From a virus: 64,000 nt of DNA. The stretch covers positions 23,591-87,590 of IMG/VR virus record IMGVR_UViG_3300032265_003779, one strand, 5' to 3'. This document shows, piece by piece, positions 23,727-31,883 of this stretch. Position numbers and translations under genes: made by a program. The notes under the pieces were generated by a model. It was not told where the DNA came from. It did not search any database and worked only from the letters and a program-made list of their open reading frames with translations. Each line of letters starts with the position of its first letter. Position 1 is the first letter of the stretch.

Positions 23727-25654
23727 TTTAATCCTTCAGAAGAAAGATTTATTTTTTTGTGATATTGTTCAATAAGATCAAAGAATTTTTCTTTTTGCGT
23801 ACCACCAATGTATGAATATAAATATTTTGCAATAGATAAAATCTCTGGTTTCTTGATTTTAGTAATCCTATCACTACCTATTAATTCAAAAATTGATTCT
23901 AAATAGTTTTCTGGGATGTCCTTAGTAGCTTTAGTGAATGCACCGCCGAACATACCAGAATACCACTTTAATATAACTACTACAGCACTAGTGCTTATGT
24001 CTTTACTTAAAAGCCATTTTAAAAATTTAATTTGATAATTAAAATTATTTAACATCATTTGCTTTAATATAAATTCAACTAATTTTCCGGTTATTTTAGC
24101 TGTTCTGTTATTTAGTATCATTTCTAAAACATCAAATCCATTTTGAGTTACTACTGATGATATGCCATATTCATCTAAATTATTAAGAACTTCTGGTCCT
24201 AAAAGGACTATTGTTTTTTCTCGTTCTTTACTATGATCTTTTGGTCCGAATTCGTTAATAATCTTCTCGATAGCACCAGAATTTAAATTTGATTTTTTGA
24301 TAACATCTATGTTATCTTTTAATATTTGATATATATTGCCAGGATCGCTTGAAAGAATATTCTTAATAACAAAGCTTGAAATATTGCTAACCCCAACCTC
24401 CTTAAAAGAGTTTGACATTTTTTCAGCAAACTCATCTATTACTTTTTGTGCACCAAGTTTTTTAATAAAAGATTGTAATAATTTATCTTGGTCGTAAGAT
24501 AAGAATGCACTGTCAAACCAACTTGGATCTTTATATTTTATCAGATTTCTTAAAACTTCTATTGACTGATTTTTATCCATTCTTTCTAAGAATGAGTTAA
24601 TATTTTTAGCACCTATATTTTTATAAATATCAGAAGTATCTTCTGAATTCATCAATTCATCAAAACTATAGCTTCTGCTTAAATTGTAACATTTTATCTT
24701 AGATTTTAAATTTTTATTTAAAATATCATAAACATCACCTTCTAATTCTTTAACTGGTGTGTTGTCTACATCCATGAATTGGTGGTTACGATCATCATTG
24801 CAATCTACGAACTGATAAGCCGGTTTATCATCTATATGAATTGTGTATATGTTGTTTTTAGAATAATATGGATGATAAGTTCCTTGAGGATTTGCTGTAC
24901 ACCAAACTGTTCCTTTTCCATATTTACATAATATCATTTGCCGATCTTTTAATGTTTTATCGTCTGGGTTTACTTTGTCTAACGGAGCTCCTACTAGAGC
25001 ATTTTGTCTTATACTATCAAGAGATGGTCCTTTTTCTATCGCTGGAATAAAATATACTTTAATATTTTTTTCACTTTCAATTAACTTTACATATCTTTCA
25101 TCATCTCCTAGGGTTTCTCCTTTTTTCTTCATCTTTAACTTAGTTCTATTGCTTATTTCTTGTTGAGCAACTATATAAGCGTCCACATACTGTTGTGCCT
25201 CTGCTCCTATTGTCATCCAGCCTTTAGTTCCAATTTCAGTTTTAGGCAATTCACCATTGTCTACTCTTTGCTTGGTTACGTCTATGGCTAACTCAAGATC
25301 TTCTTGATGAATTTCAAGTCTTTTAAATATTGAAAATCCTAAACTAAAAGCAAACCAATTGTAATTTTCAACATTTTTTTCTTTTAAAACATTTATTATA
25401 ATATCTTTGGTTTGTTGGTTTATTATGCTATGTAAACTTTCTTTATCAGCATCACTTAAGGTTTTAGGATCAACTCCTATCACAGACTCACGTTCAAATT
25501 CCGTTTGGTGGTACGCTGGGAGGATAATCCAAGAATAAGGTTTAAGCAATCTTTTTTCATTTCCTTTAGCATATTGAAAAGCCAATTCAAGCCATTTATT
25601 AAAGTTTTCTTCTATGTTTTCATTTAAAAATAACCAATGTTTAAAAAATGTCAT
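23723..25654 (-). CDS. Large tagged protein, paralogue of 21341-23311
   Basis: 643 residues beginning MTFFKHWLFLNENIEENFN, with the same L-N-E/N site as its paralogue. Shared blocks: NVENYNWFAFSLGF, ELPKTEIGTKGWMTIGAEAQ, LCKYGKGTVWCTANPQGTYH, YQFVDCNDDRNHQFMDVDN. The C-terminal 350 residues are helical and differ more strongly. No ribosome site precedes the ATG; gataaataattatt lies directly upstream. Duplication followed by divergence of the C-terminal half is the simplest reading. Function unknown; packaging is inferred from the tag. Confidence 0.75.
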   Translation of the reverse strand: MTFFKHWLFLNENIEENFNKWLELAFQYAKGNEKRLLKPYSWIILPAYHQTEFERESVIGVDPKTLSDADKESLHSIINQQTKDIIINVLKEKNVENYNWFAFSLGFSIFKRLEIHQEDLELAIDVTKQRVDNGELPKTEIGTKGWMTIGAEAQQYVDAYIVAQQEISNRTKLKMKKKGETLGDDERYVKLIESEKNIKVYFIPAIEKGPSLDSIRQNALVGAPLDKVNPDDKTLKDRQMILCKYGKGTVWCTANPQGTYHPYYSKNNIYTIHIDDKPAYQFVDCNDDRNHQFMDVDNTPVKELEGDVYDILNKNLKSKIKCYNLSRSYSFDELMNSEDTSDIYKNIGAKNINSFLERMDKNQSIEVLRNLIKYKDPSWFDSAFLSYDQDKLLQSFIKKLGAQKVIDEFAEKMSNSFKEVGVSNISSFVIKNILSSDPGNIYQILKDNIDVIKKSNLNSGAIEKIINEFGPKDHSKEREKTIVLLGPEVLNNLDEYGISSVVTQNGFDVLEMILNNRTAKITGKLVEFILKQMMLNNFNYQIKFLKWLLSKDISTSAVVVILKWYSGMFGGAFTKATKDIPENYLESIFELIGSDRITKIKKPEILSIAKYLYSYIGGTQKEKFFDLIEQYHKKINLSSEGLK

Positions 25655-25673
25655 AATAATTATTTATCCGTGT

Positions 25674-26342
25674 TTAATTAAACCTACTGTGTTTTTCTTT
25701 AAAAGCTATTGCTGAATTTTTGAAACCTGCTAGGGCGTCCATTCCTCCGTTAACTCCACCTTTTTCTCCGCTTATCCTTCCTGTCCAGTCCATTATTATT
25801 AGGTGTATTAAAATTTTAACTTTTCTTTCATTTTTATAATTTCCATCTTTGTCTAAAATTAAATTACCCAATCTTCTGGATAGTTGTCCGTCTCTTAAAT
25901 TCATATGATTATCTATACAGAAATAAAGATCGCTTAGCTCATCTGGGGCTAAATTATTTAGCATGTTTTTTGCAACTGGGTGTAGCTTATCGATCATAGG
26001 AAGATAGTGAGTAGATCTTTGATGATCTATTGCTTGTATTTTTCCTTCTCCTCCAGCCGACCAATGTTTTCCGCCAATAGTGGTAGCACTAGCTTTGCCA
26101 ATATCGTGAAGCCAAGCTGCCATTTTTAATATTTTTTCTTCTTTTTCATCTAAATGAAAGTTTATATTTTTAAATGGAAATTTATTAGATTCTTTAGATA
26201 ATAAATTTTTAGCAGTATCTAAAGATTTTCTTACCATTCTTGTGTGGTTGAGAACATTACCTTCTGCATGGTGATCTGGATTTTGAGGAACTGGTTCTAG
26301 AAGATCTTTAAAACTTGTTTCTAACCATAATTTAAATTCCAT
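25674..26342 (-). CDS. HD-domain phosphohydrolase with capsid-targeting-like tag
   Basis: 222 residues from the ATG at 26342, which has ribosome site agaggtg; a GTG two codons earlier is less likely. The tag is MEFKLWLETSF. The HD signature is H33 (NHTRMV), H79-D80 (AAWLHDIGKA) and a later Asp (CIDNHMNLRD). PDHHAEGNVLNHTRM resembles HD domains linked to tRNA nucleotidyltransferases and other nucleotide phosphohydrolases. It would cleave phosphoester bonds of nucleotides or RNA; the substrate is unknown. It lies 19 bases before the 643-residue paralogue on the same strand. Confidence 0.85.
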   Translation of the reverse strand: MEFKLWLETSFKDLLEPVPQNPDHHAEGNVLNHTRMVRKSLDTAKNLLSKESNKFPFKNINFHLDEKEEKILKMAAWLHDIGKASATTIGGKHWSAGGEGKIQAIDHQRSTHYLPMIDKLHPVAKNMLNNLAPDELSDLYFCIDNHMNLRDGQLSRRLGNLILDKDGNYKNERKVKILIHLIIMDWTGRISGEKGGVNGGMDALAGFKNSAIAFKEKHSRFN

Positions 26343-26408
26343 AAACACCTCTTTAATTTATATTGTATTTAGTCCTATATTTGAAAAATTAACACTAATT
26401 TAATTATT

Positions 26409-26981
26409 ATGAAGCTGCCATATCGTGTGACTGTTACGCCTCCAAAAACATCTGATCAGAGGGGAAATTTAATAACTCCTCCTTCTTTCAATTTAGAGTT
26501 TATTCAAATAAACTATGTAGATAGCCCAAGCAATAAAACTGTTAATGCTAATATTTTCCCTTTTCCTTTGCCTTTAAAGTTATGGCATGGAGAAGAATAT
26601 GATTCCATAGGAGATTGGACTCAAAAACAAGCTGAAAATAGAGTTTTTGAAGTTTTAGGTAATGATATACAAAAAAGTTTAAATGATCTTTATCCGGCTA
26701 CATTGGAGGACGATCCTAATGGTCCAGGAAGCATATTGAGCAAAATGTTAAGTAAGGTTGGAATAAAAGCTACACCTAATTGTAGTTGCAAACAACGTGC
26801 AATAACAATGAATAAAAACGGAGTGGAATGGTGTGAAAACAATATGGATACTATTCTTGGATGGCTCAAAGAAGAATCTGATAAAAGAAACCTTCCTTTC
26901 GTTGAAATTGTCGCAAAAATGCTTGTTTATAGGGCTATAAATAAATCAAAAAAATTAAACAAGAGTATAGATAAAGCATAG
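26409..26981 (+). CDS. Unknown protein with CxC motif near the C-terminus
   Basis: 190 residues. The N-terminal half contains a Pro-rich beta part (VTVTPPKTSDQRG, FPLPLKLWHGEEY). The C-terminal part is GSILSKMLSKVGIKATPNC, CSCKQRAITMNKNGVEWCEN, an arrangement (C.C..RA..MN..G..WC) that looks like a small metal-binding or disulphide helical module. It precedes the fibre-like gene by 10 bases and may serve it. No ribosome site; ttaatttaattatt precedes the ATG. Confidence 0.6.
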   Translation: MKLPYRVTVTPPKTSDQRGNLITPPSFNLEFIQINYVDSPSNKTVNANIFPFPLPLKLWHGEEYDSIGDWTQKQAENRVFEVLGNDIQKSLNDLYPATLEDDPNGPGSILSKMLSKVGIKATPNCSCKQRAITMNKNGVEWCENNMDTILGWLKEESDKRNLPFVEIVAKMLVYRAINKSKKLNKSIDKA

Positions 26982-26991
26982 GAGAAAACGG

Positions 26992-28668
26992 ATGTCAGAT
27001 GGTCCAGCAACATATTTTAAATACGATCTTTGTTTAGGATCTATTACAGGTTTAATATCTATTTCGTATGATACAAATCCAGGGAATGTTAATCCTTTGG
27101 CTGTGCCGATTAATTTTAAGATAACTTGGAATGGATTGCAGTTTGAAAGTGGGTTTAGAGGATCTTCTAGTTTTGATACAAATCTTCTTGATGCTGGCTA
27201 TACAGCCACGACAGGAGGATCTACTGGAACTTTAGAGTTTAATAAAAACTCTGAAACTCCCTCGTGTGGATTATTAGAAGTTTTCTCTCCATTAAGTAAT
27301 TCTAAAGCTGATTTTAATGTAGTTTGTGGTGTAACCCCTGTACCACCACAAACGCCTGGACCTACACCAACTCCTCCTGCTGTAACACCAACAGCAGCGT
27401 GTGTTATGGGTTGTGCGGATGCTCCGCCACCGACAATAGCTCCTGATGGTCCATTTAACATGAGTTTGTGTTGTCCTGGGGCTGGGGCAGGTGGTGACGT
27501 TCACTTTTATTGGAATGGAAACAGTGCTGTTAGTGGTGGCAGTGGTATGTGGAATAATTTTGCTGTAGCTGATGACAATCATACTTGGATCGGGGACCAT
27601 TGGGTTATAGAGTGGTGTGAAATTAAACAAAACGGAAATGTTAATGCAATATTTAGCCGTAGAACTCAGCCATGTTTGTTTCCAGGAACAACAGTATGCT
27701 CTTCTGTAAAAACTATAGGGAGTCTAAGCTCTTCTGGACTTTCTTTTAGGTGGAAGAGAAAGAAAGTTCCAGTATCAAATTGTGGTTGTACTAAAGATGA
27801 GTATTGGTATACAAGAAGCTGTTCTATAAGACCAACAAGAATTTTTGAAAATCAAAAATTTGGTGGGATACAGTGGGATTTTATGAAATGGATATCAGGA
27901 TATAAAAACTCTAATCTACAAAACGGAATAACTGGACCTTTTGGCTATTTCTCAAGCTTCTCAAGAAACGGCAAATTTAGAATTTTTAAAGATGATACTC
28001 CAACTGCTCAGGATGTAATGAACTTTTATAATCAGTTGGATGCAGACATATTTTCGGCAAACAATATTATTAATGATCTAATTGATATGGCAGCACAAAT
28101 AGATGAGTATAAACAAAATGAAACATTGGATCTAACACAAGCTGTTTCATACAGAAATTCCAACATGCCAAAACCATTAGATCTAGGGAGCTCTGATCCC
28201 TGCTGTAAAGCAGGAGACATAAATTGGCTAGATTCACCATGTGGAATAGATGAAGCAGGTTGGTGGTCAAAATCTGATTGTACTTGTGAATATTCTGAAT
28301 CTGATCCTGGCTATGGTTTGGGTGGTCCTTTTGAAACACAGGCAGAGTGTTTTAATGTTGGATCTTGTGGATCTAGTTTTGATTGTATAGATGGAACTTG
28401 TGTCGAAGTAGCATATGGAGATGGTCCGTTCTCGACATATCAAGATTGTTTAGATTATGGGTGTGAAATTCTTCCAACAGCAACAGCTCCAACACCAACG
28501 GCAACAATGCCAACACCAACAGCAACGGCTCCAACACCAACGGCAACAATGCCAACACCAACAGCAACGATGCCAACACCAACAGCAACGGCTCCAACAC
28601 CAACAGCAACGGCTCCAACACCAACAGGAACGCGTGTAACGCCTGGACCAACCGCTCCCGCTCCTTGA
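26992..28668 (+). CDS. Cys-rich fibre/adhesin-like protein with Pro-Thr-Ala tail
   Basis: 558 residues. An N-terminal beta domain (1-115) is followed by a Pro-rich hinge (TPGPTPTPPAVTPTAA). A middle domain follows with CCPGAGAGGDVHFYW and WIGDHWVIEWCEI. Two Cys-containing modules of the form GPF.TQAECFNVGSCG / GPFSTYQDCLDYGCE come next, and finally seven PTPTAT(A/M)-type repeats. Extracellular Cys modules and Pro-Thr linkers suggest an exposed virion protein. Ribosome site aggag is clear. Receptor binding is inferred only. Confidence 0.65.
   Translation: MSDGPATYFKYDLCLGSITGLISISYDTNPGNVNPLAVPINFKITWNGLQFESGFRGSSSFDTNLLDAGYTATTGGSTGTLEFNKNSETPSCGLLEVFSPLSNSKADFNVVCGVTPVPPQTPGPTPTPPAVTPTAACVMGCADAPPPTIAPDGPFNMSLCCPGAGAGGDVHFYWNGNSAVSGGSGMWNNFAVADDNHTWIGDHWVIEWCEIKQNGNVNAIFSRRTQPCLFPGTTVCSSVKTIGSLSSSGLSFRWKRKKVPVSNCGCTKDEYWYTRSCSIRPTRIFENQKFGGIQWDFMKWISGYKNSNLQNGITGPFGYFSSFSRNGKFRIFKDDTPTAQDVMNFYNQLDADIFSANNIINDLIDMAAQIDEYKQNETLDLTQAVSYRNSNMPKPLDLGSSDPCCKAGDINWLDSPCGIDEAGWWSKSDCTCEYSESDPGYGLGGPFETQAECFNVGSCGSSFDCIDGTCVEVAYGDGPFSTYQDCLDYGCEILPTATAPTPTATMPTPTATAPTPTATMPTPTATMPTPTATAPTPTATAPTPTGTRVTPGPTAPAP
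28474..28632 (+). repeat. 21-bp tandem repeats encoding PTPTATA / PTPTATM
   Basis: About seven units of the type ccaacaccaacagcaacg plus gct or atg alternate between Ala and Met variants. This is the fourth Pro-Thr tail with its own unit length (18, 12, 24 and 21 bp). Confidence 0.93.
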
Positions 28669-28674
28669 TTCTTT

Positions 28675-29418
28675 TCAGCTTTCTAAGTAGTCTATTAGGT
28701 CTTCACAATTTTCAAGAGATTTATATTTTTTCTGTTCTATGGTCATATTCTTTATTGCATTTGATAAAGCTTCTTTGTTTAAATCTTTTTCTTCTATTAA
28801 GTATTGCCTTAATATAAAGAGGCAAAAGCCATGATCAGGGAAACCGACAGTTACTTGCCTTTCTATTTTAACATTAACTTCTAGGCATTTTTTATCAAAT
28901 TTTTTATAAGGTAGTCTTGGATGAAAATTATATCTTTTTTCATGTATTACGCTCCAAACAAATCTTTCAAATATTCCTCCATAAACCATGGCTTCAACCA
29001 TCTTTTTACTATTTTTTAAATTCATAGGAACAGGCTGATGTATTTCATCAAAACTTTTACCTATTTTTTCTTCTGGGAACCAGTGACTTGAAAAGCAAAC
29101 ATGAGCACTACTTAAATAATCTTTATCTCCATCTATTCTATGGATCAAAAAGTCTTCATTTAATTCTTTTACTATATCTTTATAATTACTGGATTGGATT
29201 TTTCCGGGATAATTTTCAATTATAAAATTTTTGGAAATTTCATAAAACTCTGCTGGATTATTATATTCAAAAAAACATTTTTGATTTTCGAGGGCTTCTT
29301 TTTTTTCTTTTTGAATTAAAATACTATCATGGTTGTCTTCTTCAAAAACTTCATTTAATTGAAGTTTTCTCAGATTAGGAAGAGTGTTGTAGCCATTTCT
29401 ATAAGCGTGGTATGCCAT
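28675..29418 (-). CDS. DUF3445 / heme-dependent oxidative N-demethylase-like protein
   Basis: 247 residues from the ATG at 29418 (an in-frame TTG at 29436 is possible). The block SSAHVCFSSHWFPEEKIGKS, FDEIHQPVPMN, IFERFVWSVIHEKRYNFHP and ERQVTVGFPDHGFCLFILRQ matches the core of the DUF3445 family, whose characterised members bind heme and oxidatively demethylate amines. Function here is inferred from the family. It overlaps or abuts the gene at 29433. No ribosome site is evident. I know of no phage role; the gene may be captured from a host. Confidence 0.72.
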   Translation of the reverse strand: MAYHAYRNGYNTLPNLRKLQLNEVFEEDNHDSILIQKEKKEALENQKCFFEYNNPAEFYEISKNFIIENYPGKIQSSNYKDIVKELNEDFLIHRIDGDKDYLSSAHVCFSSHWFPEEKIGKSFDEIHQPVPMNLKNSKKMVEAMVYGGIFERFVWSVIHEKRYNFHPRLPYKKFDKKCLEVNVKIERQVTVGFPDHGFCLFILRQYLIEEKDLNKEALSNAIKNMTIEQKKYKSLENCEDLIDYLES

Positions 29419-29432
29419 ACTTACAGTATAAT

Positions 29433-29915
29433 TCAACTATTCTTATTTTTCAACCATTCTGAGAATTTTTTAATTTCACTATCCTTTTTCCAACTTATTC
29501 TTTTACTACTTTTTTTTCTTTTTTTGCCTTTTGGATTACAGGCAGATAAATTTGGTCTACAGGCAGGATATTTTCTTTCTGCACCTTTGCCTGTTTTTTT
29601 TCTTCCGCAAGGCACTAAATTTCCTTTTTTGCTGGCTTTGCAGTCTATCCATCCTTTTCCATGATTTCTATCAAACCAACCTTTCAAACCTCTTTCTTTT
29701 TCTAGTTTAAATATATTTTCTTGAACTTTAAACTCTCCCTCTATCTCCAATTGTTCTTTTTTTGTTTTATTTCCCCAATTTTTTGCTCCTACTTTGCGAC
29801 ACCTAACCAATGATCCTGAACCGTAGGCCGAAGGCCAAATACGATACCTCGACTTTACTTTATAATAACACGCATCTTTCTCTTCTCTTAATTCAAGCCA
29901 TTTATTAAATTTCAT
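29433..29915 (-). CDS. Tagged protein with DUF5872/DUF6321-like Cys motifs
   Basis: 160 residues from the ATG at 29915. The tag is MKFNKWLELREEKD with an L-R-E/E site. Then YYKVKSRYRIWPSAYGSGSL, VRCRKVGAKNWG (the WPSAYxSGxLVxCR pattern I recall from viral DUF5872 proteins) and GWIDCKASKKGNLVPCGRKK, YPACRPNLSAC. The last motif resembles a small Cys-rich module seen beside DUF5872. The protein is very basic, as for a nucleic-acid partner. It shares a palindromic divergent promoter with 29937. Confidence 0.7.
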   Translation of the reverse strand: MKFNKWLELREEKDACYYKVKSRYRIWPSAYGSGSLVRCRKVGAKNWGNKTKKEQLEIEGEFKVQENIFKLEKERGLKGWFDRNHGKGWIDCKASKKGNLVPCGRKKTGKGAERKYPACRPNLSACNPKGKKRKKSSKRISWKKDSEIKKFSEWLKNKNS

Positions 29916-29939
29916 AATACTTATATATATTGTATTATG
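29913..29939. promoter_or_regulatory. Palindromic bidirectional promoter between two ATGs
   Basis: CATAATAC-ttatatatatt-GTATTATG: the outer 8 bases are exact inverted repeats and contain the start codons of the genes on both strands (29915 minus, 29937 plus). TATA-type boxes lie 4-5 bases before each ATG and neither gene has a ribosome site. Confidence 0.55.
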
Positions 29940-30653
29940 AAAAATTTCATACAATTCCTGCTAGAAGAGAAAACAAAAAACACTGAATTTAAAACAATTT
30001 TTGATTCTTTAGAAAAGAAGAAACAAATATTGTTTTTAACAACAAGCAATAGGTGGAAGCCAGAAGAAAAACCAAAGACTACTCAAATAGCATACTTTAT
30101 CAAAGATAATCTTAAAAATAAAAATTTAAAAATAATAGAAACCCCATCTTTAAACATACATCCTTGCGAAGGAAATATAAGTAGTAAAAAAGGGAATGGT
30201 TGTGGCTTAAAAGAATCTTTATTGAAAGATAAAAATAAAAATCCCAGTGGACTCCATAGGTGTTGGTGCAGCTTAAACAATAAAGATGATGAGCTTTGGA
30301 AAATATCAAAAGAACTATTTACTAGTGATTGTGTAATATTTTTTGGTTCTGTTCGTTGGGGAAGCATGAATAGTTATTATCAAAAACTTATAGAGCGATT
30401 AAGTTGGATTGAAAACAGACATACAACTTTCGGTGAAAATAATGTGGTTAAAAATATTAGTGCTGGTCTTGTTATTATGGGGCACAATTGGAATGTTGAT
30501 CAAGTAATGGAAACACAAAAACAAGTTTTAAAATTTTATGGATTTAAAATTGAAGAAAACTTATGCTGGAATCGCCAGTGGACAAAAGATTCAAAAGAAG
30601 AAACGTCAAAAGGGTATAAAAAAGATAATGAGGAGTTCAAAGAGATTATTTGA
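29937..30653 (+). CDS. Flavodoxin-fold NAD(P)H-dependent FMN reductase-like protein with tag
   Basis: 238 residues. The tag MKNFIQFLLEEKTK has an L-L-E/E site. The flavodoxin fold starts at about 31 (ILFLTTSNRW, KTTQIAYFIKDNL) and includes FTSDCVIFFGSVRWGSMNSY and KLIERLSWIENRHTTFGE, the layout of FMN-binding reductases. A Cys-rich insert lies between (HPCEGNIS, GNGCG, HRCWCS), which could bind metal. Cofactor binding and activity are inferred. If packaged, it would be a redox enzyme delivered at infection. A TATA-type box ends 5 bases before the ATG. Confidence 0.75.
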   Translation: MKNFIQFLLEEKTKNTEFKTIFDSLEKKKQILFLTTSNRWKPEEKPKTTQIAYFIKDNLKNKNLKIIETPSLNIHPCEGNISSKKGNGCGLKESLLKDKNKNPSGLHRCWCSLNNKDDELWKISKELFTSDCVIFFGSVRWGSMNSYYQKLIERLSWIENRHTTFGENNVVKNISAGLVIMGHNWNVDQVMETQKQVLKFYGFKIEENLCWNRQWTKDSKEETSKGYKKDNEEFKEII

Positions 30654-30656
30654 AAG

Positions 30657-30672
30657 CATATATAATATTATG
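30657..30672 (+). promoter_or_regulatory. CATATATAATATTATG promoter-start element
   Basis: Identical over all 16 bases to 46242-46257. The box TATATAAT ends 3 bases before the ATG of the zincin-like gene, there is no ribosome site, and the element lies after the stop of the preceding gene. Confidence 0.6.
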
Positions 30673-31260
30673 AGATTTAAACTTTGGCTGGAGACTGTGG
30701 CAGGGACACTAGGAACAGAATTGGTAGACGAATCACAAATAGATTCTGTCTATGATAAGGCTAAAATTTCAGTCAAACTTGTTCAACTATATGCCAGAGA
30801 AAATAGACTAAAATTATTAAATAACATATCAACTGTAGCTAATTTAAGCTCGGGAGCATATGGGCTTTATAACTCTGCTATGAATAAAAAGGTCATAAAT
30901 CAAAATGCTATTCAGAAAATAAGATTTAAGTTTGGAGATGATATTTTTAAAAATAATAAAATTAATAGCATTCCAGAAGTTGTTATTAGGAAATATATAC
31001 CAGAAATACAAGATGTAGAAGTACAGCCTAGTGATGTTATTTACGTTAATGTAAATAGAATAATTAAAGAGCTTGGAGATACACCACAAGCGATATTAGA
31101 AATTGCATCTACAATAGTGCACGAAGCAACTCATGAAAAAGAACGTGAGGAAAAAGGTTCTACAAGTGAAACATTACCTGTCATGGAGGAAAAGAAGTTT
31201 TTAAATTGGTTTAAAATAAATAAAATTAGACTTGTTCAAAAATTTCCACAATTATCATGA
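30670..31260 (+). CDS. Zincin-like metallopeptidase candidate with capsid-targeting-like tag
   Basis: 196 residues from the ATG at 30670; a frame reaching further upstream overlaps the previous gene and is not preferred. The tag is MRFKLWLETVAG. The zinc-binding motif H151-E-A-T-H155 lies in ASTIVHEATHEKEREEKGST, and several Glu (E167, E173, E174) could be the third ligand. A hydrophobic helix precedes the motif, as in zincins. Peptidase activity is inferred. The stop overlaps the next start (ATGA). Confidence 0.65.
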   Translation: MRFKLWLETVAGTLGTELVDESQIDSVYDKAKISVKLVQLYARENRLKLLNNISTVANLSSGAYGLYNSAMNKKVINQNAIQKIRFKFGDDIFKNNKINSIPEVVIRKYIPEIQDVEVQPSDVIYVNVNRIIKELGDTPQAILEIASTIVHEATHEKEREEKGSTSETLPVMEEKKFLNWFKINKIRLVQKFPQLS

Positions 31261-31874
31261 ATACTACAGAAGCATTCAAACAATATCAAAAAAATAAATT
31301 TTATAACTCTATAAAGAAACAAACTACAGAGCTTGGCTTTGACCCAAAATATTTACCACAAGAAAAAGATAGAACCAACTTTGGCTATAAGTTAGACTGG
31401 GAGAATAAAACTAAAGAAGTAGAATATTTATTAAGCAAAAATGGATTAGAAGTATATTTGGTAAATTCGAAAAACGACCCAATTTTAACTCCTAATCCGC
31501 ACACACCAGAAAGACCAGTAGGCTCACAGAGTAAACCTGGAATCTCTTACGAAAAAACATATAGAACAAAAAGAATAAAAAAGTCTAGAACTGATTTTGC
31601 ATTATACAATAATATTAAAAACTATTATGAGTCTAATAATAGATTTTTTGATTTTACAAAAAAAAGAGTTGTTAAAAATTCTCCTGTTTATGATGTAATA
31701 GAATCTGTTCTTGATCTTAGGATTGATATTTTATCCTCTAAAGAGTGTATTATAAATGGAGGATCTCCATCTATAAATAATTTTTCATATATGTTATTTG
31801 GAGGAAACTCATCTTCTGATGATCCCATAACGGTAGAAGAATGGTGTGCAACAAATCAACCTAATTATTACTAA
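31257..31874 (+). CDS. Unknown protein
   Basis: 205 residues, Lys/Asn/Tyr-rich, starting by ATGA overlap with the zincin-like gene. Recognisable segments are YKLDWENKTKEVEYLLSKNG, a Pro-rich LTPNPHTPERPVG and a polar C-terminus (NNFSYMLFGGNSSSDD). No tag and no family match. A virion or assembly role is possible given its neighbours. Confidence 0.55.
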   Translation: MNTTEAFKQYQKNKFYNSIKKQTTELGFDPKYLPQEKDRTNFGYKLDWENKTKEVEYLLSKNGLEVYLVNSKNDPILTPNPHTPERPVGSQSKPGISYEKTYRTKRIKKSRTDFALYNNIKNYYESNNRFFDFTKKRVVKNSPVYDVIESVLDLRIDILSSKECIINGGSPSINNFSYMLFGGNSSSDDPITVEEWCATNQPNYY

Positions 31875-31883
31875 CTTATATTT

